A stretch of 64,000 bases of DNA. Origin: Hondaea fermentalgiana. Lineage: Eukaryota; Sar; Bigyra; Thraustochytrida; Thraustochytriidae. The notes under the pieces are model-generated. The model saw nothing but the letters and a program-made list of their open reading frames with translations, did no database searches and was not told where the DNA came from. Shown here in pieces: positions 9,998 to 18,446 of the stretch (its first letter is position 1; each line of letters opens with the position of its first letter). The position numbers and the translations under genes were made by a program. The DNA lies in contig NPFB01000107.1 of NCBI GenBank assembly GCA_014084085.1, positions 91,736 to 155,735 of the forward strand, in the 5' to 3' direction.

Positions 9998-12118
9998 ATG
10001 ACCAGCAATGCAAACGATGACGAATGGCAAGATATCATGGGCGGCGGCGTCGTCCTCAAAAGAACCGTGCGAGAGGGCACCGGCCCGACGCCCGAGTTCA
10101 AGTCTCTTGCGTATGTTCACTACGTTGGTCGCGTGCAAGGCAAAGACAAAGATGCAGAACCTTTTGAAAATACGCGCGAGGCAGGAAAAGGACAACCTGT
10201 CGAGGTGACGATCGGCGACAATGTTCTCGAAGAAGTGGTGCCAGGCCTCACGCTCGCCGTTCGGCTCATGAAAGAAGGCGAGGTCGCAGATGTCAAGGTG
10301 AATCACCGATTTGCATATGCTCATCTCGGACTGGGCGACAAGGTCAAACCCAACGAGGATGTCGAGTTCAGGGTCGAACTTGTCCGCGTGGACGACCCGG
10401 AAAAGGAGCCCGTCGATATGACACCCGAGGAACTTATCGGCTCGGTGCGCAAGCGCAAGGAGCGTGGCAACTATTTTTTCGAACAAGGTCGTCTCGATAA
10501 GGCCTTGCAGTGCTATCAAGATGGTCTCAAACGAAGCGAGTCTCATTTGCCTACATCGCAGCCGCAACAGCCTGGACAAGAAGAGCCGCCCCAAGAAGAA
10601 AAGCCCATGAGCGAAGAAGATTTTGCCAACGACCCATACAATTCGAACCCTGACCTCATACAGCTGCGCGCACAATGTGCCGGGAACGCAGCCGCCTGCT
10701 TTGAGCGCCAGGAAAAGTGGAAGGAGGCCAGCGATGCTTGTGTTGCTGCGCTTTCCCTCGACCCACACAATCTCAAGTTTTTACTTCGGGCCGCAAACAT
10801 TTCCATGATGAACGGTAACTTTGAGGAGGCCAAAGCCTGCTTGGGTGCTGCCAAAGACTTTCATCCAGACAGCCCAGCACTTGCTCGCGCCGTGCGCAAG
10901 TTCAAAGACCATGTAAACAAGCACAAGGCCAAACAAAAGGCCACTTTTGGCGGATTCTTTAACAAAACGTCTGCAGATGTGCGAACGGCGGAATCTCAGT
11001 CCGTGCCCAGCGGCACGAGCAAGCCGGCGGGAAACGCCCCAGAAGCAGCGACAGCGACATTAGGAATAGCGGCGTCAGGAGACGAGCCTCAAGACACTGC
11101 ACAACAGGCTGTGCCCAAGAGCTCAAAGAGCCAAATAGTATCCGTCAACGTGGTTCACAAACTCTTGCGATTGGCTGTGCTGCTTGCTCCAACGCTGGTG
11201 GCCTTGCTTGCTTTTCTCCTCATTGCCCCAGCTCGTGCTCAGTCGTTGGCTCACATGCCGCTGTCTCGGTCACCAACACACGCGGGACCTTGGGCTAATC
11301 TCTCAGACGATGGAGCCCTCATTGCCCTTCGTAGTGCATCATTTGGCGATGAGCTATCGTGCCAGGGGCGCATGCAGCGAGCCTCGTGCTGCCTCTGCCA
11401 GGAAATGATGTACCAAGCCTCTGCGCGCCAGGCCAAGGCAAGAGAGGCGCACCCACAGCGAAAGGTTCAGGTGGGCTTTCGCCTCGGCCAAAAACAATAC
11501 GTTCCCTTTCACCTCTCGGAAGAGGTTGCACTCACGATTTTGGAGCGTGTCTGCGGGCGACTGCCTCTCGATATTCCCGCAACGTATGAAGACCTTCCCT
11601 GGGCCAAGCATGTTATTATTGAGGCATGCAACGTGTTGTTGGATACCTTTCACGACGACTTTCTCGAGCTCTTGACTCAGCCAGTGCCAGCGCGATCATC
11701 GCTTGGGGCTGAAGCTTGCGTCAAGCGTATTGGTGTCTGTGCTGCACGCCCACTCTGGCAAGTATCGCTGCGTAGCTTTGGTAATGCCTACCTTACTCTT
11801 CCATGCTCAGTTTGCACAGGAACCACGGCCCTTCTCGCACATGCACTGTCCGCGGCAGGCTCGGTCAGCGATGTGAAGGCGCTCTTGCGGGATCCTGCAA
11901 CCCTCTGTGCTGACCTCTCTTTGGAACTTGTGTCAGATCCTTCACGCGTCGCTGAGCTCTCGCGCGCCATCGGCGATGCCTGCATCGACATCTTGCTCGA
12001 GAACAAGGCTGAAATCTTGCGCATCGCCGACGCTTCGTCCGAAGTTTGTCCTCAGGAGCTGAGCAAGCTTTTGTGCGTGGCGCACTGTCCAGCAAGCACA
12101 TTTGAAACTATCGCATAA
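9998..12118 (+). CDS. FKBP8-like immunophilin fused through a membrane helix to two saposin-like domains
   Basis: Predicted 706 residues. Residues about 20-132 form an FKBP-type peptidyl-prolyl isomerase fold (AYVHYVG, PFENTRE, GLTLAVRLMKEGE). The tryptophan that floors the active site of FKBP12 appears to be replaced, as in human FKBP8/FKBP38, so isomerase activity may be weak. TPR-like helices follow (about 150-300), typical of Hsp90-binding immunophilins. One hydrophobic helix lies at about 388-415. The C-terminal 290 residues contain two six-cysteine segments (about 452-580 and 601-697) with saposin/canopy-like spacing, for example CSVC then four further cysteines. FKBP8 ends shortly after its membrane anchor, so this tail is extra. 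The likely topology is FKBP/TPR in the cytosol and cysteine-rich part in the ER lumen (inferred). The start is the first ATG of the frame. Confidence 0.85.
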   Translation: MTSNANDDEWQDIMGGGVVLKRTVREGTGPTPEFKSLAYVHYVGRVQGKDKDAEPFENTREAGKGQPVEVTIGDNVLEEVVPGLTLAVRLMKEGEVADVKVNHRFAYAHLGLGDKVKPNEDVEFRVELVRVDDPEKEPVDMTPEELIGSVRKRKERGNYFFEQGRLDKALQCYQDGLKRSESHLPTSQPQQPGQEEPPQEEKPMSEEDFANDPYNSNPDLIQLRAQCAGNAAACFERQEKWKEASDACVAALSLDPHNLKFLLRAANISMMNGNFEEAKACLGAAKDFHPDSPALARAVRKFKDHVNKHKAKQKATFGGFFNKTSADVRTAESQSVPSGTSKPAGNAPEAATATLGIAASGDEPQDTAQQAVPKSSKSQIVSVNVVHKLLRLAVLLAPTLVALLAFLLIAPARAQSLAHMPLSRSPTHAGPWANLSDDGALIALRSASFGDELSCQGRMQRASCCLCQEMMYQASARQAKAREAHPQRKVQVGFRLGQKQYVPFHLSEEVALTILERVCGRLPLDIPATYEDLPWAKHVIIEACNVLLDTFHDDFLELLTQPVPARSSLGAEACVKRIGVCAARPLWQVSLRSFGNAYLTLPCSVCTGTTALLAHALSAAGSVSDVKALLRDPATLCADLSLELVSDPSRVAELSRAIGDACIDILLENKAEILRIADASSEVCPQELSKLLCVAHCPASTFETIA

Positions 12119-12394
12119 AGGGGCGTGCGCTGGGTGCACAAGAAAGATAAGAATAGAAAAACAATGCAAGAGTTCTGGAAAAGGACGATGGATGATTCAA
12201 CATAGAAAACTTATTTCGGGTTTGGCCTAGCAGCAGCCGCGAAACAGACTCAAAGTAAAAGAAATGAAACTGACAAATCATCGTTTGAGCTATCACACGA
12301 TACAGCCGGTAACGATGCCCAAGTGTCATTTGTAGGCCCGGGCCACCGCAGTGAATCGGGTACGAAGCATACAGCGCATTACTCAATTTACTAC

Positions 12395-13813
12395 CTATTC
12401 AGCGGGCTGTGCTCCTTCGTCGCGGACCTCTCTGCTGAGGTCTTGATCGAGAGCAATTTCAGCGGCTTCCAACGCCTCGCAAACCCATAGCGGGACATGC
12501 GCGTTGCTGTCCTCGGGCGGAAACTGCTTGCGCAAAAAGTCATTGACAAAAGCTGGATAGCGATCGTCAAGAATGGCTTGCCGCATACTGCGCACAAGCT
12601 CCAAGAGATAGACGAGATTGTGGTGAGTGACAATGCTTGCAACACCATTGTCGCTCGCTTGCTTGAGCAAAAAGTGAAGACTCGCGCGCGAAAAGGCTGG
12701 CTGCGTGGCGCCAGCACGTGCAGGGCGACATGCGCTGCAGGGGCACCCGACGGCAATAGGGCCGGCATCCTTGGCGAACTTGGCGTGCTTTAGTTTGATT
12801 GATCCAGAAGGGGTGAACGCGGTGCCAAAGCGGGCCGTGCGCGTGCCAAATACAGAGTCGTACATGTCGACGCCGAGCGCACTGCAAACAACAATATCTA
12901 ACGGGTGCCCGACACCCATCAGGTAGCGCGGCTTGTGCGCTGGAAGGTGGCGGCAGCACTTGTCGACGACGCGCCAAAATTGGTGCTTCGATTCGCCGCC
13001 TGCAAGGCCACCGATGGCATAGCCCGGAATATCTGCGTCGCGCTTGGCCATTTCGGCCAGACAGCGTTCGCGAAGACCCCCGGGCGAGACGTCGAGACCG
13101 CCCTGCACGATGGCAAAGAGATTCTGATGCTTTGGCCCGCTTTTGAATCCATTGCGTTCGTCCTCTTCCCCGCCGCGTTTGTGGGCCTCGATGCAGCGAT
13201 CCAGCCATCGAATTGTCCGGTCCGTGGCCTCAGCAAAGCGTGCGTCATCCACTGTGCACGAGTGAATGACGTCGTCGAGCATCATGACGATGTCCGAGCC
13301 GATGCGATGTTGCGTGCGAATCGATTCCTCGGGGGTGAGCATGAGCTCCGTGCCGTCCGAGGGCGACTGGAAATTCACGCCTTCTTCGGTGATTTGCGCG
13401 AGACGCAAAAGTGAGACCATCTGAAAGCCGCCCGAATCCGTGAGAATGTTGCCGTCCCAGTTCATAAACTTGTGCAGACCGCCCATGCGCCGAATCACCT
13501 CTGCGCCCGGCTGATTCGCCAGGTGGTACGTGTTGCCCAGGAGGATCTGGCACGAGATGGGCGCCTCCTTCATCTCCTGCGTGGTGACCCCCTTGATCGT
13601 GCCCTTGGTCCCCACCGGCTGGAACACGGGCGTGATCACCGGCCCGTGGGGCAGCGCCAGCGTCAGCGCCCGCGCGCGCCCGCACGTCTCGTCCACGCGG
13701 ACGCTGAGCGCGGGGCCGCACGAGACGCCGCGGCCGCCGTGCTCCTCCTCCTCCTCCTCGGCGCCATGGCGGGCCGGGGCGCCTCCATCGGGGCCGCTCC
13801 GGCTCTGCGCCAT
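12395..13813 (-). CDS. QTRT1: Queuine tRNA-ribosyltransferase catalytic subunit
   Basis: Predicted 472 residues. It exchanges guanine-34 for queuine in GUN-anticodon tRNAs, working in eukaryotes with the non-catalytic subunit QTRT2. Visible signatures are TPVFQPVGTKGTIKG, LLGNTYHLA, DSGGFQM, FAIVQGG, YAIGGLAGGE, YLMGVGHPLDI and the catalytic region DMYDSVFGTRTARFG. A zinc site reads CPCSAC with a later THHN histidine. Human QTRT1 is about 403 residues; here extra length comes from a low-complexity N-terminus and insertions around EAHKRGGEEDE and after CPCSAC. The catalytic loop differs from the usual DCVFPTR (Ser for Cys, Gly for Pro). The chosen ATG opens MAQSRSG; the frame continues open into the assembly gap upstream, so a longer N-terminus or a first exon cannot be excluded. 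Confidence 0.95.
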   Translation of the reverse strand: MAQSRSGPDGGAPARHGAEEEEEEHGGRGVSCGPALSVRVDETCGRARALTLALPHGPVITPVFQPVGTKGTIKGVTTQEMKEAPISCQILLGNTYHLANQPGAEVIRRMGGLHKFMNWDGNILTDSGGFQMVSLLRLAQITEEGVNFQSPSDGTELMLTPEESIRTQHRIGSDIVMMLDDVIHSCTVDDARFAEATDRTIRWLDRCIEAHKRGGEEDERNGFKSGPKHQNLFAIVQGGLDVSPGGLRERCLAEMAKRDADIPGYAIGGLAGGESKHQFWRVVDKCCRHLPAHKPRYLMGVGHPLDIVVCSALGVDMYDSVFGTRTARFGTAFTPSGSIKLKHAKFAKDAGPIAVGCPCSACRPARAGATQPAFSRASLHFLLKQASDNGVASIVTHHNLVYLLELVRSMRQAILDDRYPAFVNDFLRKQFPPEDSNAHVPLWVCEALEAAEIALDQDLSREVRDEGAQPAE

Positions 13814-13916
13814 GCCGCCGCGCCCGCGGGCGACGGGCCGCCCGCCGGCCTTCTGCTCGCGCGGCCGCGGGCCTCGCTGGTCGCGGGTCTGGCTGCCGTG
13901 CTTGCGTGCTTGCTCG

Positions 13917-13959
13917 CCTGCCTGCCTGCTTGCTTGCTTGCTTGCTTGCTTGCTGCTTG
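13917..13959. repeat. (CCTG/CTTG)n microsatellite
   Basis: Tetranucleotide run in the 5' region of the QTRT1 gene, the same family as at 194-258. Confidence 0.9.
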
Positions 13960-14064
13960 GCGCGGTCGAGGTGGACGCCCTCGACGGCCCGGAGAAAGCA
14001 GAGCAGACCGAGCGAGAAGCAGCAGACGCGCTTCGTATCCTGGCAGGGCCGCTGCGCGCAGGCG

Positions 14065-14164
14065 NNNNNNNNNNNNNNNNNNNNNNNNNNNNNNNNNNNN
14101 NNNNNNNNNNNNNNNNNNNNNNNNNNNNNNNNNNNNNNNNNNNNNNNNNNNNNNNNNNNNNNNN
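14065..14164. other. Assembly gap (100 N)
   Basis: Exactly 100 N, the conventional placeholder for a gap of unknown length. Both flanks are very GC-rich. Confidence 1.
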
Positions 14165-14198
14165 GGGGCGGGAGCGGCGGCGGGGCGCGAGGCGCAGG

Positions 14199-15845
14199 AT
14201 GCTGTTCCGGCACGCCAAGCAGAACCGGGACCGGGATGCGCTGAGGTACGAGGGCCCCAAGCTCGTGGTGGCCGTGGTGGTCTTCCTGGGCGTCTCGGCC
14301 GTGATCCCTCTGTACAACAAGGTCGTCTTCGACGGCGTCGCGGGGGATAAGGGGTTCCCGTATCCGCTGACGACCACGCTGCTGCAGCTCGGCTTCACAG
14401 CCGTCGCGCTCACGGTCGGGGACGCTTTGCGGAGGGCCTGGCGCGTCGCCGCCGTCAAATACGCTGACGCGTACGCGTACGCCGAGGTGGGAGGGCTGCG
14501 CCTGCGCCGCGACAACGCCGTGGATGCGTCAGAGAGCGATGCAAGTGTCTCAAGCGCGCAGAGCGAGCCGCTCACGACCTTGGACGAAAGCGCCCGCCTC
14601 ATTGGAGATGGCCTCGCCGAGGATGCTCACGCGAGCAGACGAGGCGCGCAACGCGAACAGCGAGGCGGCGACCTCGAGGCGCCAGGGGCCCAACGAACAC
14701 GACACCACTACCAAGAGCGTGTACGCCCACAAGAAGTGCAAGAGGCTCGAGGTTCACGAGGCGTCGCCTGTCCACCAGGGACAGAATCGATCGAGTCAGG
14801 CCGCGGTGTCTCGTGGAGCGAGGAATCCTATATTGGTGACCCTCTCGACCAAAGTTGGATCTTTGGCCCCGAGCTCTGGTATAAATTTCGAATTACAATG
14901 CCCATAGGAACACTCTTTGGTGCCAAGTACGCCGTGACAAACGTTGGGCTCAAGCTAATGCCGTTGGCTCCACACCTGTTGCTTCAGGCGACCGACCTCA
15001 TGTTCACTGTTTTGTTTGCGCATATGATCAATAGGGAGCGACTCAATCGACTCGAGCTCACTGCATGCGTTGGTTCTACGTTAGGCACCGTGCTTGTAGC
15101 GTACCGCACAAACCAAATCCTTCCGCCAGGGACGGGGTTATACGCGATCACCGTCAACTTGGTGAGCCCAATCTTGCTCGGACTGTGTGTGACCCTACTG
15201 CGCAAAGCCTCTCACCATCTCCTCGTGCGCGAAGCGGGCCCCTTTGGTCGCGTCCCCGGAATGAACCCTGTCGAGCTCACGGCCATCAAGCTCTGGTGGA
15301 GCTGCTTTGTAATATTTCCCTTTGTTATTCTCTTCGAGGATGGCGGCCTCGAGCACCTTGGCGTGAACACGTCTACGGTGTCAGTGCCTGTTTCTGAATT
15401 TGCCCGAAACGAGAGCCCCGCGCTTTGGTGCGCGGCGCTCGGAGGTGGAATTTTTATACTCGTCTTTCAGGTAAACATGACGTGGATGAGCACCATGGCG
15501 ACCGCCGTCACAGTGGGCGTGATTGGCAGTCTCAAGATTTTTCCACAGTGGATTGTCGCGGTTCTCTTTGCGCGAAGCCTTGATTTGAGCTGGGCCAACC
15601 TTTCCGGGGCTACTATGTTGCTTGGCTTTAGCCTTCTCTGGACGTATTCACGCTACGACTCTGCCATGACAGACTCGAGGCTCCGCTACAAGTCCAAGCC
15701 GACAAAGAGGCGCTCCGAGTCAATTCGTCGTCAAATCATCAAAAAAGGCCGAGCTACGAGCGGTTACGGGTCCACGGGGGGCTCGAGCAGCAGCAGCTCG
15801 GCGAACGAGGCGACCGCTACTCTCGCGCGCCAAGCCCCGAGTTGA
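14199..15845 (+). CDS. Drug/metabolite transporter superfamily, sugar-phosphate/nucleotide-sugar transporter-like
   Basis: Predicted 548 residues, multi-pass membrane protein. The first helix (about residues 20-40) holds IPLYNKVVFD, resembling the start of triose-phosphate-transporter-like proteins, where a conserved NK follows helix 1. Later helices include FGAKYAVTNVGLKLMPLAPH, typical of the TPT/SLC35 family, and a C-terminal pair around TVGVIGSLKIFPQ. A hydrophilic loop of roughly 130 residues after the second helix is longer than usual and low in complexity. The C-terminus is a basic, serine-rich cytosolic tail. The substrate cannot be read from sequence; Golgi/ER antiporters for nucleotide sugars and plastid phosphate translocators share the fold. 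The chosen ATG is the first after the gap, 34 bp beyond it, so an upstream extension is possible. Confidence 0.85.
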   Translation: MLFRHAKQNRDRDALRYEGPKLVVAVVVFLGVSAVIPLYNKVVFDGVAGDKGFPYPLTTTLLQLGFTAVALTVGDALRRAWRVAAVKYADAYAYAEVGGLRLRRDNAVDASESDASVSSAQSEPLTTLDESARLIGDGLAEDAHASRRGAQREQRGGDLEAPGAQRTRHHYQERVRPQEVQEARGSRGVACPPGTESIESGRGVSWSEESYIGDPLDQSWIFGPELWYKFRITMPIGTLFGAKYAVTNVGLKLMPLAPHLLLQATDLMFTVLFAHMINRERLNRLELTACVGSTLGTVLVAYRTNQILPPGTGLYAITVNLVSPILLGLCVTLLRKASHHLLVREAGPFGRVPGMNPVELTAIKLWWSCFVIFPFVILFEDGGLEHLGVNTSTVSVPVSEFARNESPALWCAALGGGIFILVFQVNMTWMSTMATAVTVGVIGSLKIFPQWIVAVLFARSLDLSWANLSGATMLLGFSLLWTYSRYDSAMTDSRLRYKSKPTKRRSESIRRQIIKKGRATSGYGSTGGSSSSSSANEATATLARQAPS

Positions 15846-16369
15846 ATGAACGATAGGATACATGAATGTAAAAGAGGATCCTTTTCTTTTTTCCTTTGCT
15901 CTAAAGTCTTCCTTCACTCTCTCGTTTGCTTCCTTTCACTCCTCGTCTAGGTATAGGCTGCCTAAAGCTAGCTATGGCTCCCTTGCTTGCTCGATCAATA
16001 ATAGAACAAGTAAGAAATAAGAACACGTAAAAGAACAACGTTACCTTTTTCGGGGCGGTTATAATCGGTTACGGTGCGAAGGTTCACCGCCGTTTCGCCG
16101 TTGTGGCGAAGATCAAACCCAATCGACCGAGCCACGCCGCGCAAGCAAGCAAGCAAGCCCGCCCGCGCCGGCCGCTCGTTCGCACGCGCACGCCCCCGCG
16201 CGCCTTCCAGCCGCCCCCTCCCTCCTCGCCCGCTCGCTCGCATCCTCTTCGGGCATACGCCACGTGACGCAAGAGGGCTTCGCGTTCATCGCGGGGAGCG
16301 AAGCTTCTTCTTCTTTCTTCAGTTTGCACGCGGAGCGAGAAAGCGAGAGCGAGCAAAGCGACAAACACG
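15846..16369. other. Promoter region of the proteasome beta2 gene
   Basis: No gene seen. It contains a GCAA microsatellite (16140-16158) and a GC-rich core, then a purine-rich leader immediately before the ATG. Confidence 0.5.
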
Positions 16370-17615
16370 ATGGTGGAGGAAAACCGTGCCGACAAGTCGT
16401 TCCCGCACGTGGACGGCGGCTTCAACTTTGAGAACTTCAAGCGGAATGTCTCCTTCATGAACAGCGACAGCGGCATCAAGGGCACCATGCCCAAGGCCTG
16501 GAAGACCGGTACCACCATTGTCGGCGTCGTCTTTGATGGCGGTGTCGCCTTGGCCGCTGATACGCGCGCTACTGGTAATGTCATCGTCGACAAGAACTGT
16601 GAGAAGATCCACTACATTGCGCCAAACATCTATTGCTGTGGCGCAGGTACAGCCGCAGATACCGAGATGACCGTAAGTTCGATCTCGATCCTCCAGGAGC
16701 CGTTGCGGGATACGCACGATGTCCTGCGTGGCATTAGACTCTTTCGCAGCCTGCGTACGATCGTGCGCCAATTCTATTCCTTACTCGATGACTAACTCTC
16801 GACTTTACGTGCACACCTTTGTGACGTCTCGCGCTTCCTCCTCTTTCTCGTCTTCTTTTGTTTCTTTCTATTCCTTCTGTTCCTGATCGCACAGACTGGC
16901 CAGATTAGCTCCCAGCTGGAACTGCTCCGCCTGAACACCGCAAAGTCGTCGCGCGTCGTGACCGCCATGACAATGCTCAAGCGGCACCTCTTCAACTATC
17001 AGGGTCACGTTTCGGCGGCCCTCGTCCTTGGCGGCGTTGACGCCACTGGCCCGCATCTCTAGTAAGTTTACCTTCCATAGATGGCTTGAAACCGTCTTGA
17101 CAAGTGAATTCGCACCGCGTGCTAACTGACTGCTCATTGTCTCCTCTTCTCTCCCCATTGTTCATGTGATCAATCGATCGATCGATCTGTTCTTTTCTTT
17201 TTTGGAATCTGTGGTATTTCTATAAAACAGCACGGTCTACCCGCACGGCTCCACGGACAAGCTCCCATATGTGACAATGGGCTCCGGCTCGCTCGCAGCC
17301 ATGTCCGTCTTCGAGACTAGCTACAAGGATAATTTGACCGAGCAGGAGGCCATCGATCTCGTTGCCGAGGCCATCAAGGCCGGTATCTTTAACGATCTCG
17401 GCTCCGGCAGCAATGTCGATGTCTGCATTATCACCAAGGACAAGGTCGACATGAAGCGCAACTTCATCACGCCCAACGACCAGGGTCCCCTGCGCGCCTC
17501 CATCAGCAAACCAGCTACCTTTGGCTACTTCCCGCCCGGCACGACCAAGGTTGTATCTACCGACATCGAGACCTTTGCCACTGTCACGACCGATGTCGAG
17601 ATGCTTGAGGCGTAA
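16370..17615 (+). CDS. PSMB7: 20S proteasome subunit beta type-2 (PSMB7 type), three exons
   Basis: Exons 16370-16672, 16895-17061 and 17231-17615 give 284 residues. This is the trypsin-like catalytic subunit of the 20S core. The propeptide ends KTG and the mature chain would begin at Thr48 (TTIVGVVF), with Asp17 in ADTRAT and the lysine in CEKIHYI. Family hallmarks are [53 protein letters not shown] and [10 protein letters not shown]. Both introns have GTAAG donors and AG acceptors (222 and 169 bp); without splicing, frame 1 stops at 16795. The joins restore PHLYTVYPHG, matching human PHLYSIYPHG. The loop between ADTRAT and DKNC is one residue shorter than in human PSMB7. Intron 2 contains an ATCG run. 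Confidence 0.96.
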
Positions 17616-18446
17616 AGAAAGTCGAGAAACAAAGACCCCTGGGGATGTCCTTGCTTTGTCCGGGTCCCTTTCTTCTCTCCCTTTCGGCGCTCGGAGGCGC
17701 TCGGAATGAGGACTCCAGTGCGCCCGCGTGGTTCTGGTATACAAAATTAAAAGAGGTTTCCTTTTCTTGCCTTCGTTTGGTTAGCGAACGTCCTCGAGGG
17801 TCCTCGCCACGATCTGTGCTATGAATGGCATCGATGGAGAAGCAAGCCATGACAGTCCGTGTTTCTTTCCTCTCTCGCAAAACTTTCGAGAAGATTTCTG
17901 TTTGCCTGATTGGAAACGCGGTCACAGAAGGGTATCTCCGAGGTCGCCGTCATAGTCAATAGTATACGTGTAAGGATCTCTACGTCTCGCGCTCACGTGG
18001 GCCTCACTTTTGATAGCGCTCGCATTGCAGCTTTTTCGTTCCGCACTTTCCCCCGGAAGTATCGATGCGATCTTTTCTCAAAAGGCAACAAGTTCTGTCA
18101 GCGCAACAACTTTGCTTCTCGCTTCCTATGTCAGATTGCGGCGTTTAGCCTTGGCAGCCCATGGACGGTGGTGCGCGGTCAACTGCAAACTACTCGCGTG
18201 GCTTGCGGCTTTTCGATCTCTTCAGTTTATTGCCAGCTCTGCTGCTGATGGCATGCACAATACCCCAACAAGAGAAACACGCACGCTTCGCAGGCAGGAA
18301 CAACGCTGCGCAGGCCGGCGTGCAGGCGCAGGGCAGTGCATGCACGGACGCTGAGCAGGCCCTGGGCAAGACGGGCTTGAGACGTGGCGAGCGAACCCTC
18401 CCTCCCGAGCAGAAAACAGAAAAGACAGAAAAGGGCTCCACTCAGG
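17616..18446. other. Spacer between proteasome and lectin-7TM genes
   Basis: No supported gene. It probably holds the 3' end of PSMB7 and the promoter of the next gene. The frame leading into 18447 is open from about 18384 but lacks an ATG. Confidence 0.5.

Larger units (their letters stand above)
13814..14198. other. Divergent promoter region containing an assembly gap
   Basis: This region separates the QTRT1 gene (minus) from the transporter gene (plus). It contains a GCTT microsatellite (13917-13959) in the QTRT1 leader and the 100-N gap. The true spacing is unknown. Confidence 0.6.

Noticed and set aside
13814..14602. N-terminal extension of the QTRT1 frame through the gap to 14602
   Set aside because: It passes through 100 N and into the antisense of the transporter gene. 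The ATG at 13813 already gives a full-length enzyme.
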